From a virus, in the IMG/VR virus record IMGVR_UViG_3300023106_000016, positions 1 through 43,593 of that record: a stretch of DNA of 43,593 nucleotides; one strand, given 5' to 3'. Of this stretch, positions 25,015-32,203 are shown in pieces. Each line of letters opens with the position of its first letter. Within the stretch, counting starts at the first letter, position 1. The notes under the pieces were generated by a model, which saw nothing but the letters and a program-made list of their open reading frames with translations, was not told where the DNA came from and ran no database searches. Made by a program: the position numbers and the translations under genes.

Positions 25015-25383
25015 TTATGGTAAGATAATTTTAGGTTTTGGCAATGATATAATTTTGCCTGTTGGTTCCTCTGATATAGTTATATTTTTACCATTATTAA
25101 ACTCGATAATAGCTTCACCTGGCTCTATATCTTCTACCCTTAATGATATTGGAGGCATGCCCCTTCCAAAGATGGTTAATCGGATCTTACCAGTTAGGTT
25201 AATTAACTTAATATCCTCTGCATCCAATTCCCAAACGGAATCAATAGCAGGGTAAACATCATCTTCTTTAGGACCTACAAATAAATCATAAGCCTTTGCA
25301 TGCAATGGTTCACACTGTTCATCAGTCATGTCTTCAGGTTTATTGAAAACCATGTTTTGATCGTTAAATTCTACTGCTTTCAT
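25015..25383 (-). CDS. Hypothetical protein of the terminase module
   Basis: 122 residues (MKAVEFNDQNMVFNKPEDMTDEQC...). The central LTGKIRLTIFGRGMPPISLRVEDI is similar to short proteins common near terminases in Bacteroidota phages (FTGKIxL...PPVxL pattern, from memory). Acidic N-terminal half, beta-rich C-terminal half ending KIISLPKPKIILP. It overlaps the upstream gene by 20 bases and abuts the 32-residue membrane protein. Function unknown. Confidence 0.6.
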   Translation of the reverse strand: MKAVEFNDQNMVFNKPEDMTDEQCEPLHAKAYDLFVGPKEDDVYPAIDSVWELDAEDIKLINLTGKIRLTIFGRGMPPISLRVEDIEPGEAIIEFNNGKNITISEEPTGKIISLPKPKIILP

Positions 25384-25663
25384 ATTTCAATTGTTTAAAT
25401 GTTTCTTCCCATGTCAATTTTATAAACTCACTTTCACCTGTAATTCTTGAAGTGTAAAATCCTCGATCAATATCGAATAAGTAATCTTCAGTTACATATT
25501 TACCATGGTTTAACCCTCCGTTTATTCTAGTGGCTTCAGGAAACAATTCTTTTAGAATTTTAATAGTGTAATTAGGGCCATAAGAAAGTTTATGCTTCTT
25601 AACGATCATGTGAAGACCAATTAAAAACCAAATTGAAATAAATATTATTAAAAAATCAATCAT
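25364..25663 (-). CDS. Small protein with N-terminal membrane helix
   Basis: 99 residues; residues 2-21 form one hydrophobic helix (IDFLIIFISIWFLIGLHMIV), then a soluble domain of about 75 residues (KILKELFPEATRINGG...WEETFKQLKYESSRI). Its start overlaps the TerS stop by one base. An N-in or N-out anchored domain next to packaging genes is unexpected; no family recognised. Confidence 0.55.
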   Translation of the reverse strand: MIDFLIIFISIWFLIGLHMIVKKHKLSYGPNYTIKILKELFPEATRINGGLNHGKYVTEDYLFDIDRGFYTSRITGESEFIKLTWEETFKQLKYESSRI

Positions 25664-26100
25664 TATTTATCTTTTCCTTTAATTACAAATGTTATGTTTT
25701 GAAGTGAATTAATAGTGTGATCCACCTCAATCTTTTCAGAATAACCCCTTTTACGTCCTTTTGTTTTCAAATAAAATATTTGGGCCTGTGGGTTTGGGGG
25801 TGCCCTCAATTCCTGAATTGATCCTGTTTTATCAATTACCTGGTATTTTGCCCCATTTATAGATTCTAAAAGTTTAGATTCTACAAAGTCTGTTGTAGCC
25901 TCCCCAATATGATCAACGTCTGTAGCGTATTCTTTATCCTCTCTAATCCAGTCATAATGCGTGGTTCTGTTTATACCAACGTGTTCACAAGCCTTCGACA
26001 CGTTGCCCATAAGCTCTTTTAAGGCCATTATCATAGCAGCCTTCTTATTGTCGGTTTTGTTGACAATAACGGGGCTTCTATCTGGTCTTACTTTGTTCAA
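25663..26100 (-). CDS. terS: Terminase small subunit
   Basis: 145 residues. N-terminal helix-turn-helix: AAMIMALKELMGNVSKACEHVGINRTTHYDWIRED-type pattern at about residues 22-58, the DNA-binding head seen in small terminases. A helical oligomerisation region (TTDFVESKLLESINGAKYQ) follows, then NPQAQIFYLKTKGRKRGY, which is highly typical of TerS proteins with HTH heads. It recognises the packaging start and hands DNA to TerL. Its start overlaps the previous gene by 23 bases. Confidence 0.88.
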   Translation of the reverse strand: MNKVRPDRSPVIVNKTDNKKAAMIMALKELMGNVSKACEHVGINRTTHYDWIREDKEYATDVDHIGEATTDFVESKLLESINGAKYQVIDKTGSIQELRAPPNPQAQIFYLKTKGRKRGYSEKIEVDHTINSLQNITFVIKGKDK

Positions 26101-26323
26101 TTAATTCCTTATTTATGCGTTCATAAATGCTTGTAACGGCCCTTAAACTCATTTCTTCCTCATCTATTTTTTCGTGTTTCATGAAAGCTAGAGCGGACTC
26201 TTCAACTGAAATAGATGGTACTGTGAATTTCTGTGCCTTTATCCAGGTATATATCATAACGCAAAGTGCGTTATGCTGATACAGCCTTGAGACGTTGTTA
26301 TCTAAAAACTTATTCCTTGGCAT
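26078..26323 (-). CDS. Small hypothetical protein upstream of TerS
   Basis: 81 residues, helical (LYQHNALCVMIYTWIKAQKF, KHEKIDEEEMSLRAVTSIYERIN). No family recognised. Its 3' end overlaps TerS and its start overlaps the lipoprotein stop by one base. The gene contains a perfect palindrome (26255-26275) matching two likely operators elsewhere, so the coding sequence may double as a protein-binding site. Confidence 0.5.
   Translation of the reverse strand: MPRNKFLDNNVSRLYQHNALCVMIYTWIKAQKFTVPSISVEESALAFMKHEKIDEEEMSLRAVTSIYERINKELIEQSKTR
26255..26275. promoter_or_regulatory. Palindromic operator-like site O3 (CATAACGCA-AAG-TGCGTTATG)
   Basis: Perfect 9-bp arms with a 3-base centre, inside the coding region 26078-26323. 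Core ACGCA-N3-TGCGT is identical to O1 and O2. No -7 box stands next to it, so it may act by roadblock or looping, or be chance. Confidence 0.45.
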
Positions 26324-26601
26324 TAGAATAATTTAATATTAATTTTTGTAACTGTATCAACAAAAGATATTCTCTGCTTATAATAAGAGTAAACATTATA
26401 ATTTACGGTTGTTATTGGTAAAATAGTGTCGAAATGGGTTGTAAAATCCTTATCGAATCTATTTCCATCAACTATAACAGATAGATATTTCTTACTAGAA
26501 TCTCCATTTACCTCAATTGATATTTTTTCAATAGGTTTTGTTTCCGATTTTTTGCAACTTAGTAAACCCGCAAAAAGTGTAATTGCTAATAGTGTTTTCA
26601 T
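26323..26601 (-). CDS. Phage-encoded lipoprotein (lipobox LLSC)
   Basis: 92 residues from the ATG at 26601; an earlier in-frame ATG would overlap the VRR-NUC gene and lengthen the signal implausibly. N-terminus MKTLLAITLFAGLLSCKKSET is a type II signal peptide with lipobox LLSC, so the mature protein starts at Cys16 and is lipid-anchored. The mature domain (about 75 residues) is beta-strand rich (KISIEVNGDSSKKYLSVIVDG). No family recognised. Lipoproteins of lytic phages such as T5 Llp block receptors of the host cell; such a superinfection-exclusion role is a hypothesis here. Confidence 0.65.
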   Translation of the reverse strand: MKTLLAITLFAGLLSCKKSETKPIEKISIEVNGDSSKKYLSVIVDGNRFDKDFTTHFDTILPITTVNYNVYSYYKQRISFVDTVTKINIKLF

Positions 26602-26611
26602 ACTCCCAAAT

Positions 26612-26965
26612 CTACACATTCCCCGCCAAACTAGCAAATGTTTTTTTGAATTGATCGAATGACCGGATGAGGTGGTATTCAAAACCTAATGCCTCCACAA
26701 CGGTTTTAAAGTCTATTTGCTCAGGTGACTGCCTACCTGTTTCTGTTTTAAGTTCAAAAAACACAGCCTTACCTGGAAATAAGGCTATAAGATCTGATAC
26801 CCCCGCCTTTAATCCGGTTGATTTAAGCGTCATTGCTTCTATTTTATTACGTGTACCTCCATTAGGAACGCTAAATACGCTTAAACGAGGTTTGTGATGC
26901 TTTAGGCAGTAATTATTATTTGCCCATTGAAAGCAGGTTGCTTGTAATTTATCTTCTGATTGCAT
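26612..26965 (-). CDS. VRR-NUC domain nuclease (Holliday-junction resolvase-like)
   Basis: 117 residues. The order E4...PNGGTRNKIEA, TGLKAGVSDLIALFPG, and VFFELKTETGRQSPEQIDF matches the VRR-NUC (PD-(D/E)XK) nuclease family: D in GVSDLI and E-x-K in FELKTE are the metal-binding residues, with the Q of SPEQ conserved. In phages these single-domain proteins resolve branched DNA or debranch concatemers before packaging. It stands between the putative origin and the terminase genes, a fitting place. Confidence 0.85.
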   Translation of the reverse strand: MQSEDKLQATCFQWANNNYCLKHHKPRLSVFSVPNGGTRNKIEAMTLKSTGLKAGVSDLIALFPGKAVFFELKTETGRQSPEQIDFKTVVEALGFEYHLIRSFDQFKKTFASLAGNV

Positions 26966-27243
26966 GATTTTAGGTTAAATTCGGTAACCACGATTTTTTT
27001 AAGTTGTTGATTATCAATTCGGTTACCGAGTTACCGAATTTTTTACTATTTAATACTAATATACGGTAACATTTTTTTTATTTTTTTATTTTTTTATTTT
27101 TTTATTTTTTTATTTTTAAATATACTTTACATGTATTAATTAGAAATAAAATGGTAACTTGGTAACCTTGTTGATTTACAGATAGTTATAGGTTACCATT
27201 TCGGTTTAAATTCGGTAACCTTTACTAAATTCGGTAACCTTTT
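26966..27243. other. Putative replication origin: iterons plus AT-rich element
   Basis: This 278-base gap has no ORF. It holds at least eight copies of a GGTAAC-centred element in both orientations: AAATTCGGTAACC at 26977, 27208 and 27227; AATTCGGTTACC at 27016; reverse AATTCGGTAAC ending at 27040; ATACGGTAAC at 27061; GGTAAC at 27153 and 27161; and reverse GGTAACC at 27191. Between the clusters is a T-rich tract (27068-27117, repeated TTTTTTTA units), a plausible unwinding element. It lies directly downstream of the primase-helicase gene. Iterons next to an AT tract and a replication gene is the classical theta-origin layout. Inferred, not proven. Confidence 0.6.
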
Positions 27244-29742
27244 TTACTTCCTAAACCAAAAACACTTCACTGTAGTGCCTAATTCTTTTTTAACATGATC
27301 TGTTTTTAGCAATATGCCGTTCTTTTCGCAATACACCCTTATAGCATCATTTTGTTTGTGTGATGAAGGCCAATATGCTTTAATTACATTATTATCGTTT
27401 AAATAGGATGAAACGGCTGTTTTAATATCTTTTATAGGTACATATTCAGTTAAAATCCAATGATCAATGTTTTCATGAATAATTTCCACCATATTTCGGC
27501 CATAAGTCTGTTCAAACTGTTTTTCCCAACCAGTAGATGTTAGGGTAGCCTTTTGAAGTTTTCTATTACCTGCCAGCCATTTTTGTACTGATTTAATTAT
27601 AAATGTGTCAAAACCATACCAGTCCTTTTCATTCCATCCTTTAGGGAAATGGCATCCAAAATGAGCATCCAGACCTCCAGCTTTAGTAAAGAAGTCTGTA
27701 AATTCGATTGGAATGATTCGGCGGTTAAGTCCTCCATCTGTAATTTCAAAGCTAAAATTTGTTTGAACTATAAATTTTGGGCCGTCCTCTACAGGGATCT
27801 CTACCTCATCTTTAAATAGTTTTTTCAGGATAAATGTACCGGTTGAAGGCTCTTTTAGAAATTCATAAGGAAATGATTTTGGTACATCTGAAATACCCAT
27901 TATACGTTGGCCGGACCAGCTCTGAAAAAATTTCTCATCGAATTTGGCTTGCGTTCCGTTTTTTGAGTGATAAGTAGTTGTATGGGATAGTAGATTGCAA
28001 AATACGTTTTTACCAGATCCTCCACCGTCTTTAGGGTTAGGACATTGTTCCGTTAATACAATTATATATCCGGTAGTTTCATCTTTGTACTCATGTGCCA
28101 GAAAACCGATTGTTTTTTGAGTAAATTCTACATTATTCCAGTCAGTAGCTAATTTTAAGTACTCAATATATTTGCCGCCTTCATAAAAATTATAATCTCT
28201 GGCCTGTATCTTTTCAGCAAATACAAATGCAGGTGCAGGATATTCTAATGCACTTGCGCCGGATTCAGTTATTTTAACAAACCCATTTTTAAAGAACTTA
28301 TAGCAAACATCTGGGCCATCTTTTAATATTTCATTTTCCTGGATTATTCGCAAACGGGTCATAGTATACTTACCGTTCTTTTGCATGAAAGATTCAAATG
28401 CGTTACAAACAGACTCATGCTCATCCATATCCTCTTCTTTTATATAATCCTTCAAAATATCCTGATATTGTCTTTCGGTAGCTTTATATAAAATGTTTTC
28501 TTTTAACAAATATAAATCAGATCTGTATAGCCTAAACCCAAGTTCTGTGGATATTTTTTGAAGTGATTCACGGGATATTTCTATTTTAGAATCTTCATTT
28601 AATTTCCAGAATGTGCCAAAAGGATAAGTTATTTGGATGGCTGCCGCCATTACCTGGTAATGCATTTTAGCTTCAGGACTGAAATTTTGAGGTATTGGCT
28701 TTGCTTTTGCTACTTGTTTTTTAACAATTTGCTGTTCTTTATACGTATTTACCTTTCCGTAACCTGATGCCTGAAGATGCGCAAATGTTGCTTTTTTATC
28801 TCCACCGAATTTTAAAATGGATAAGGCAGTTGATGGATTATAGCCTTTTTCTGGTTCAAATTCGGTTGAGCTAGTGAATATGTAATAAACCCTTTTTTGA
28901 AGGTTAAATGATGCATGAACGGCTTTTGATTTTGAACCAGGACGGCTAAACCAAAAGAAATTAGCATTGTGTCCTGAATCAGTCCATCCATGATCTAATA
29001 AAACACGTTCACCTTCTGGGCTATTATTAAAATGTTCATAAGGGTTTTCATCATAATAATCACCAACAAATTTAGAAACAGTATATGGTTTATCAACCTT
29101 TATAATTTGGTTGTATGATTGTCCTAAGTTAATCAGGCTTTCATGTTCCTGATCTGTTAAAGTAGGAATAGGCTCATCTTTATGAATAGAATAACCATTA
29201 CCAGTGCATCCAGATAAAGATCCTTCACCACGTGTTTCTAAGAAATTAACCTCTTTTAGATTATTTTTGGCATTAGGGTTTTTTAACCGGTAAGCCTCCA
29301 TTTCCTCATTTGTTGGTAACCTGCCAGCTAATTTTTTAGATCCTGGAGGGGGAGACTGCATGAAATATAGAATGTGGAAGCCTCCAGAAGGCGTTTTGTG
29401 TATTCTCAATTTCGCCCAAATATCAGGGAACATTTCACGTATAGCCTGAAAGTAAATGGCATCAAATCCAGGATAATATTTTGTATCAACATCAATATTA
29501 AATAGGTTATTTGATATTTTACCCAATACAAATGCAGACCAAGCCGTTTGGTTACGATCCATTTCGTAATACAATGAGGCTTCTGTTATCTTTTCAGATT
29601 GATACTTTTTCCAGCCTTTATATGGCGTTTTCACATCATATGTCTTACCTTCGTAAGTTGATGATTTATCTCGTACCGGAATAATGTTTATACCTTGTTT
29701 TAGGTACTCTTTAATTTGTGGAAAAGTGTCTCTTAATGTCAT
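27244..29742 (-). CDS. Primase-polymerase / SF3 helicase fusion
   Basis: 832 residues. N-terminal AEP PrimPol domain: DVD (84-86) and TPSGGFHILYF (SGGFH 119-123), the metal and nucleotide binding motifs. A linker with NFFWFSRPGSKSKAVHASFN follows (about 260-280). C-terminal SF3 helicase (D5-like): Walker A DGGGSGKNV (573-579), Walker B-like region RIMGISDVP, and sensor/arginine finger QTNFSFEITDGGLNRRIIPIEF. It would make primers and unwind at the fork; the putative origin is just downstream. A stand-alone CHC2 zinc finger gene lies immediately upstream. Motifs all intact. Confidence 0.9.
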   Translation of the reverse strand: MTLRDTFPQIKEYLKQGINIIPVRDKSSTYEGKTYDVKTPYKGWKKYQSEKITEASLYYEMDRNQTAWSAFVLGKISNNLFNIDVDTKYYPGFDAIYFQAIREMFPDIWAKLRIHKTPSGGFHILYFMQSPPPGSKKLAGRLPTNEEMEAYRLKNPNAKNNLKEVNFLETRGEGSLSGCTGNGYSIHKDEPIPTLTDQEHESLINLGQSYNQIIKVDKPYTVSKFVGDYYDENPYEHFNNSPEGERVLLDHGWTDSGHNANFFWFSRPGSKSKAVHASFNLQKRVYYIFTSSTEFEPEKGYNPSTALSILKFGGDKKATFAHLQASGYGKVNTYKEQQIVKKQVAKAKPIPQNFSPEAKMHYQVMAAAIQITYPFGTFWKLNEDSKIEISRESLQKISTELGFRLYRSDLYLLKENILYKATERQYQDILKDYIKEEDMDEHESVCNAFESFMQKNGKYTMTRLRIIQENEILKDGPDVCYKFFKNGFVKITESGASALEYPAPAFVFAEKIQARDYNFYEGGKYIEYLKLATDWNNVEFTQKTIGFLAHEYKDETTGYIIVLTEQCPNPKDGGGSGKNVFCNLLSHTTTYHSKNGTQAKFDEKFFQSWSGQRIMGISDVPKSFPYEFLKEPSTGTFILKKLFKDEVEIPVEDGPKFIVQTNFSFEITDGGLNRRIIPIEFTDFFTKAGGLDAHFGCHFPKGWNEKDWYGFDTFIIKSVQKWLAGNRKLQKATLTSTGWEKQFEQTYGRNMVEIIHENIDHWILTEYVPIKDIKTAVSSYLNDNNVIKAYWPSSHKQNDAIRVYCEKNGILLKTDHVKKELGTTVKCFWFRK

Positions 29743-29771
29743 AAATTTATATTATAAAAGTTAGCTAAAAA

Positions 29772-30017
29772 TTAGACTGCCTGAATAAAATTCAGTCTTT
29801 TATAATCCATAATAAATGTTATGAATTTTCCTGATTTTCCGCACCCAAAACACTTATAAAATCCTTTATCTGAAGATACGGTAAAAGATGGTGTTTTTTC
29901 ATTATGAAAAGGACACAATCCAACTAGGTTTTTTCCTTTTTGAGTTAATTTAATAAATCGTCCTATATCTTCAATTTTTTGAGATTCACGAATTTTGTCT
30001 ATTATTTCTTGCTTCAT
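29772..30017 (-). CDS. Stand-alone CHC2 zinc finger (DnaG N-terminal domain only)
   Basis: 81 residues. Cys35-x2-His38 ... Cys56-x2-Cys59 (GLCPFHNEKTPSF...FYKCFGCGKSG), followed by the KFITFIMDYKRLNFIQAV helix that in full DnaG leads into the TOPRIM domain. The protein stops there, so it is only the template-binding zinc domain. With the PrimPol-SF3 protein next door (which lacks CHC2) it may serve as a separate DNA-recognition subunit. It lies between the SF2 helicase and PrimPol genes in one unit. Confidence 0.9.
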   Translation of the reverse strand: MKQEIIDKIRESQKIEDIGRFIKLTQKGKNLVGLCPFHNEKTPSFTVSSDKGFYKCFGCGKSGKFITFIMDYKRLNFIQAV

Positions 30018-30029
30018 TTTTGTGTGGTT

Positions 30030-31472
30030 TTACTTAATTATTATATCAGCGTAATTTAGTGTGGTATCTGCTATAATATGGTTCCACCAACCATACTTCC
30101 ATTTTGAGTACCCGGCAAATTCTTTTAAAAATGATTCGCCTTTTTGTTTTGCTATTCGAGTTGCAAAAGGTTTTTTATTTGTCATTTGAACGTATTGAAA
30201 CAATTCAAGGGCTGACAAGGTACTAATTTTTCTGCCTCGTAAATTATTATATTTAGCCGTAATTTCAACAAGTTCCGTTTCTTTTATTTCCTCTTCAGTA
30301 GGTTCATGCATTGTTATTTCTCCGCATTCGGGACACGGATTTGTTTTAACATGCATCATGAAACCACATTTTTTACATATTTTAATAGGCGCTACACCTT
30401 CTTTTTTTGGTTTTTGGTTCCACATATCATGCCATGGATGCTCATAGTTCCATGGCTTATGTCGTGTACCGTTACGGCCGTAATCAACAATATTAAACTT
30501 ATTTTTACCTGGGCTTAATCGGCTACCACGTCCACACATTTGAGCATAAAGCGGTAGTGATAATGTTGCTCGGTTAAGCATAATTAAATCAACAGCAGGA
30601 CAATCAAAACCTTTTGTAAGTGATGCAACAGACACACATATATTATTTGATCCGTTAGTAAATTCAAACAATTCATAATCTGTATTTTTGTTTTTGCTAT
30701 GGCATTCAGAAACATTATAGTTTAGTATTCTGAGTTTTGTAACAACATCTTGACAGTGTTTAATTGAAGCGCAAAATATCATGCATTTATGAAACTTAAA
30801 TAGCTTTAAATCTTCAATTAAGCCGTCAAAAACTTCAGCTTTTTCAAAAACAGCCTCTTGGCTTGATTCAGTATAATCCCCGGTACTTGATTTTTCAAGC
30901 TTTGAAAGATCTGCTACCTGCCTCTCATAATGATAATAAGGGCTTAAGAATCCATTTTCAACTAATTCCTGTGGCTGTGGGCCTATAACAATAGACTTAT
31001 ATAATTCAGGTAGGTGTTTAGCTTTACGATAGTCAGGTGTAGCAGTAAAACCTATTAAATAGGCATCTGATAACTGTTGTAAAAGTTTTGTAGGGGTTCC
31101 AATATGGGCTTCATCTGTAATTATTAAAAGGTGTTTACCTAAATTATTAAATTGATCAATTAATCCTTTACGTTTAGCTAATGTTTGAGCCATGGCAACA
31201 TAGATTTTATTTGGTTCAACATAAAATTCTTTTATGCCATCACCAATATTAATTGTGTCGCCAATTTCTTTATGAATTTGACTGTAAATGCTTGTCGATT
31301 CTGAAATAATTAAAACGGTTCTTTTATGTTCAATCGAACCCCTTGCAATTGAGATAAACACCTTTGATTTTCCTGATCCGGTAGCCGCACATGCTAACAC
31401 TTTTTCATTTAACTTGATACTTGATCGAATATCTTGTATAAATTTTTCCTGGTATGGTCTTAGTTTTATCAT
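30030..31472 (-). CDS. SF2 DNA helicase (ResIII/SSL2-like) with C-terminal zinc ribbon
   Basis: 480 residues. Motif Q/I: LRPYQEKFIQDI, then AATGSGKS (29-36); II: ITDEAHIG (DEAH 120-123); III: GFTATP (141-146); VI: QMCGRGSRLSPGK. After the helicase core comes a zinc ribbon (CKKCGF...CPECG, about residues 370-390). Similar phage helicases open origins or remodel recombination intermediates. The gene starts 2 bases after the 31474-31794 gene and is under leader E3. Confidence 0.88.
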   Translation of the reverse strand: MIKLRPYQEKFIQDIRSSIKLNEKVLACAATGSGKSKVFISIARGSIEHKRTVLIISESTSIYSQIHKEIGDTINIGDGIKEFYVEPNKIYVAMAQTLAKRKGLIDQFNNLGKHLLIITDEAHIGTPTKLLQQLSDAYLIGFTATPDYRKAKHLPELYKSIVIGPQPQELVENGFLSPYYHYERQVADLSKLEKSSTGDYTESSQEAVFEKAEVFDGLIEDLKLFKFHKCMIFCASIKHCQDVVTKLRILNYNVSECHSKNKNTDYELFEFTNGSNNICVSVASLTKGFDCPAVDLIMLNRATLSLPLYAQMCGRGSRLSPGKNKFNIVDYGRNGTRHKPWNYEHPWHDMWNQKPKKEGVAPIKICKKCGFMMHVKTNPCPECGEITMHEPTEEEIKETELVEITAKYNNLRGRKISTLSALELFQYVQMTNKKPFATRIAKQKGESFLKEFAGYSKWKYGWWNHIIADTTLNYADIIIK

Positions 31473-31473
31473 A

Positions 31474-31794
31474 TCAGAATGGTAAATTATTTACATTAGT
31501 AATTTCATGTAAATTTGGTTCGTCCCCTCCAAATTTAACCTCAATTATATCAACATAATCAGTTGAATAAACAAAATCAAAAAGTTCCTGTCTTTTTAAT
31601 TCATAATAATTTGAATCTTCCCATCCTTCTTTTGATCCGTCTGGTGAAACAAAAAATGAATAGTAAGCATTCATCCTTGTATTTATTACATTACTTACTA
31701 AATGCCCTATCAATTCTTTTGCTTTTCTGTTTACAATTCTTACGTTTTTTTCTGAACCTACAACAATAATTGAATGATGTTTAATGTATCCCAT
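31474..31794 (-). CDS. Conserved small phage protein before the helicase
   Basis: 106 residues (MGYIKHHSIIVVGSEKNVR...). It contains SFFVSPDGSKEGWEDSN and ends EITNVNNLPF. This MGYIKHHxIIV family recurs in Bacteroidota phages, to my recollection, without known function. It is the first gene behind promoter P3 and leader E3. Its ATG lies 13 bases after the terminator U-run, so its expression and that of the helicase depend on read-through or on upstream transcription. Confidence 0.65.
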   Translation of the reverse strand: MGYIKHHSIIVVGSEKNVRIVNRKAKELIGHLVSNVINTRMNAYYSFFVSPDGSKEGWEDSNYYELKRQELFDFVYSTDYVDIIEVKFGGDEPNLHEITNVNNLPF

Positions 31795-31802
31795 ATTAAA
31801 TA

Positions 31803-31930
31803 AAATTAAAAAACCGTTATTGATGCGCCTGGGTTACTATCCCTAGACCGGCTCTAACCCCAGTCAACACACCAATAACGGTCTAAATGTTTTTATGTTA
31901 GAGTATATGAATCGGTTAGTTACTCCGATA
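31803..31930 (-). promoter_or_regulatory. Structured leader/attenuator E3 upstream of the helicase unit
   Basis: From the promoter at 31936-31966 an RNA of about 128 nt ends in a perfect 10-bp stem (31813-31822 with 31873-31882) followed by TTTTTT on the minus strand. Its 50-base loop contains ACCG (31847-31850) and CTCTAAC (31852-31858), which are complementary, in order, to CGGT (31913-31916) and GTTAGAG (31897-31903) near the 5' end. Within the loop GGGTTA/TAACCC can also pair. The 5'-end-to-terminator-loop pairing is the same plan as in E4 and E5. Either a regulated attenuator or a free small RNA. Confidence 0.65.
31813..31882 (-). terminator. Intrinsic terminator of leader E3
   Basis: ACCGTTATTG/CAATAACGGT, 10 perfect pairs, then TTTTTTAATTTT on the minus strand; loop of 50 bases is itself structured. 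Located 13 bases before the ATG at 31794. Confidence 0.7.
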
Positions 31931-31935
31931 TGCTG

Positions 31936-31966
31936 CAAATATACGCCTTATTTATTACAATGGCAA
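31936..31966 (-). promoter_or_regulatory. Bacteroidota-type promoter P3
   Basis: Minus strand TTG (31966-31964), 20 bases, TATATTTG (31943-31936). Near-perfect match to the Bacteroidota housekeeping consensus. Confidence 0.72.
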
Positions 31967-31969
31967 ATT

Positions 31970-32203
31970 CTAAAACAATTTTTGTTGGTTTTTTATATCT
32001 ATTTCGATTTGAGATCTACCGATTAATTTACGCTTTTTTAAACCTAATTGTTTAAGGCTTTCATCGCTCCAAATCTTTCTCATGTGGCCGTATTGGCCTG
32101 GATTGTTAGAAGATAAAATTTTCTTAATTACTTTTATTTCCTTACATTCGTTTTCCTTTATAATCTCTGCAATCTGTGGGGCGTAATATTCTCTCCAGCT
32201 CAT
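31970..32203 (-). CDS. Small basic protein with C-terminal QQKLF
   Basis: 77 residues, basic (SLKQLGLKKRKLIGRSQIEIDI). It ends in QQKLF, the same five residues that end the DNA methyltransferase just upstream. QxxLF fits the beta sliding-clamp binding motif. Its start overlaps the methyltransferase stop by one base (TAATG-type coupling). The fold is helical; possible DNA-binding or clamp-recruited accessory protein. No family recognised. Confidence 0.6.
   Translation of the reverse strand: MSWREYYAPQIAEIIKENECKEIKVIKKILSSNNPGQYGHMRKIWSDESLKQLGLKKRKLIGRSQIEIDIKNQQKLF

Noticed and set aside
24905-25255. Plus-strand frame of 116 codons opposite the terminase module
   Set aside because: It lies opposite 25015-25383 and the 32-residue membrane gene, which are both coupled to minus-strand neighbours.
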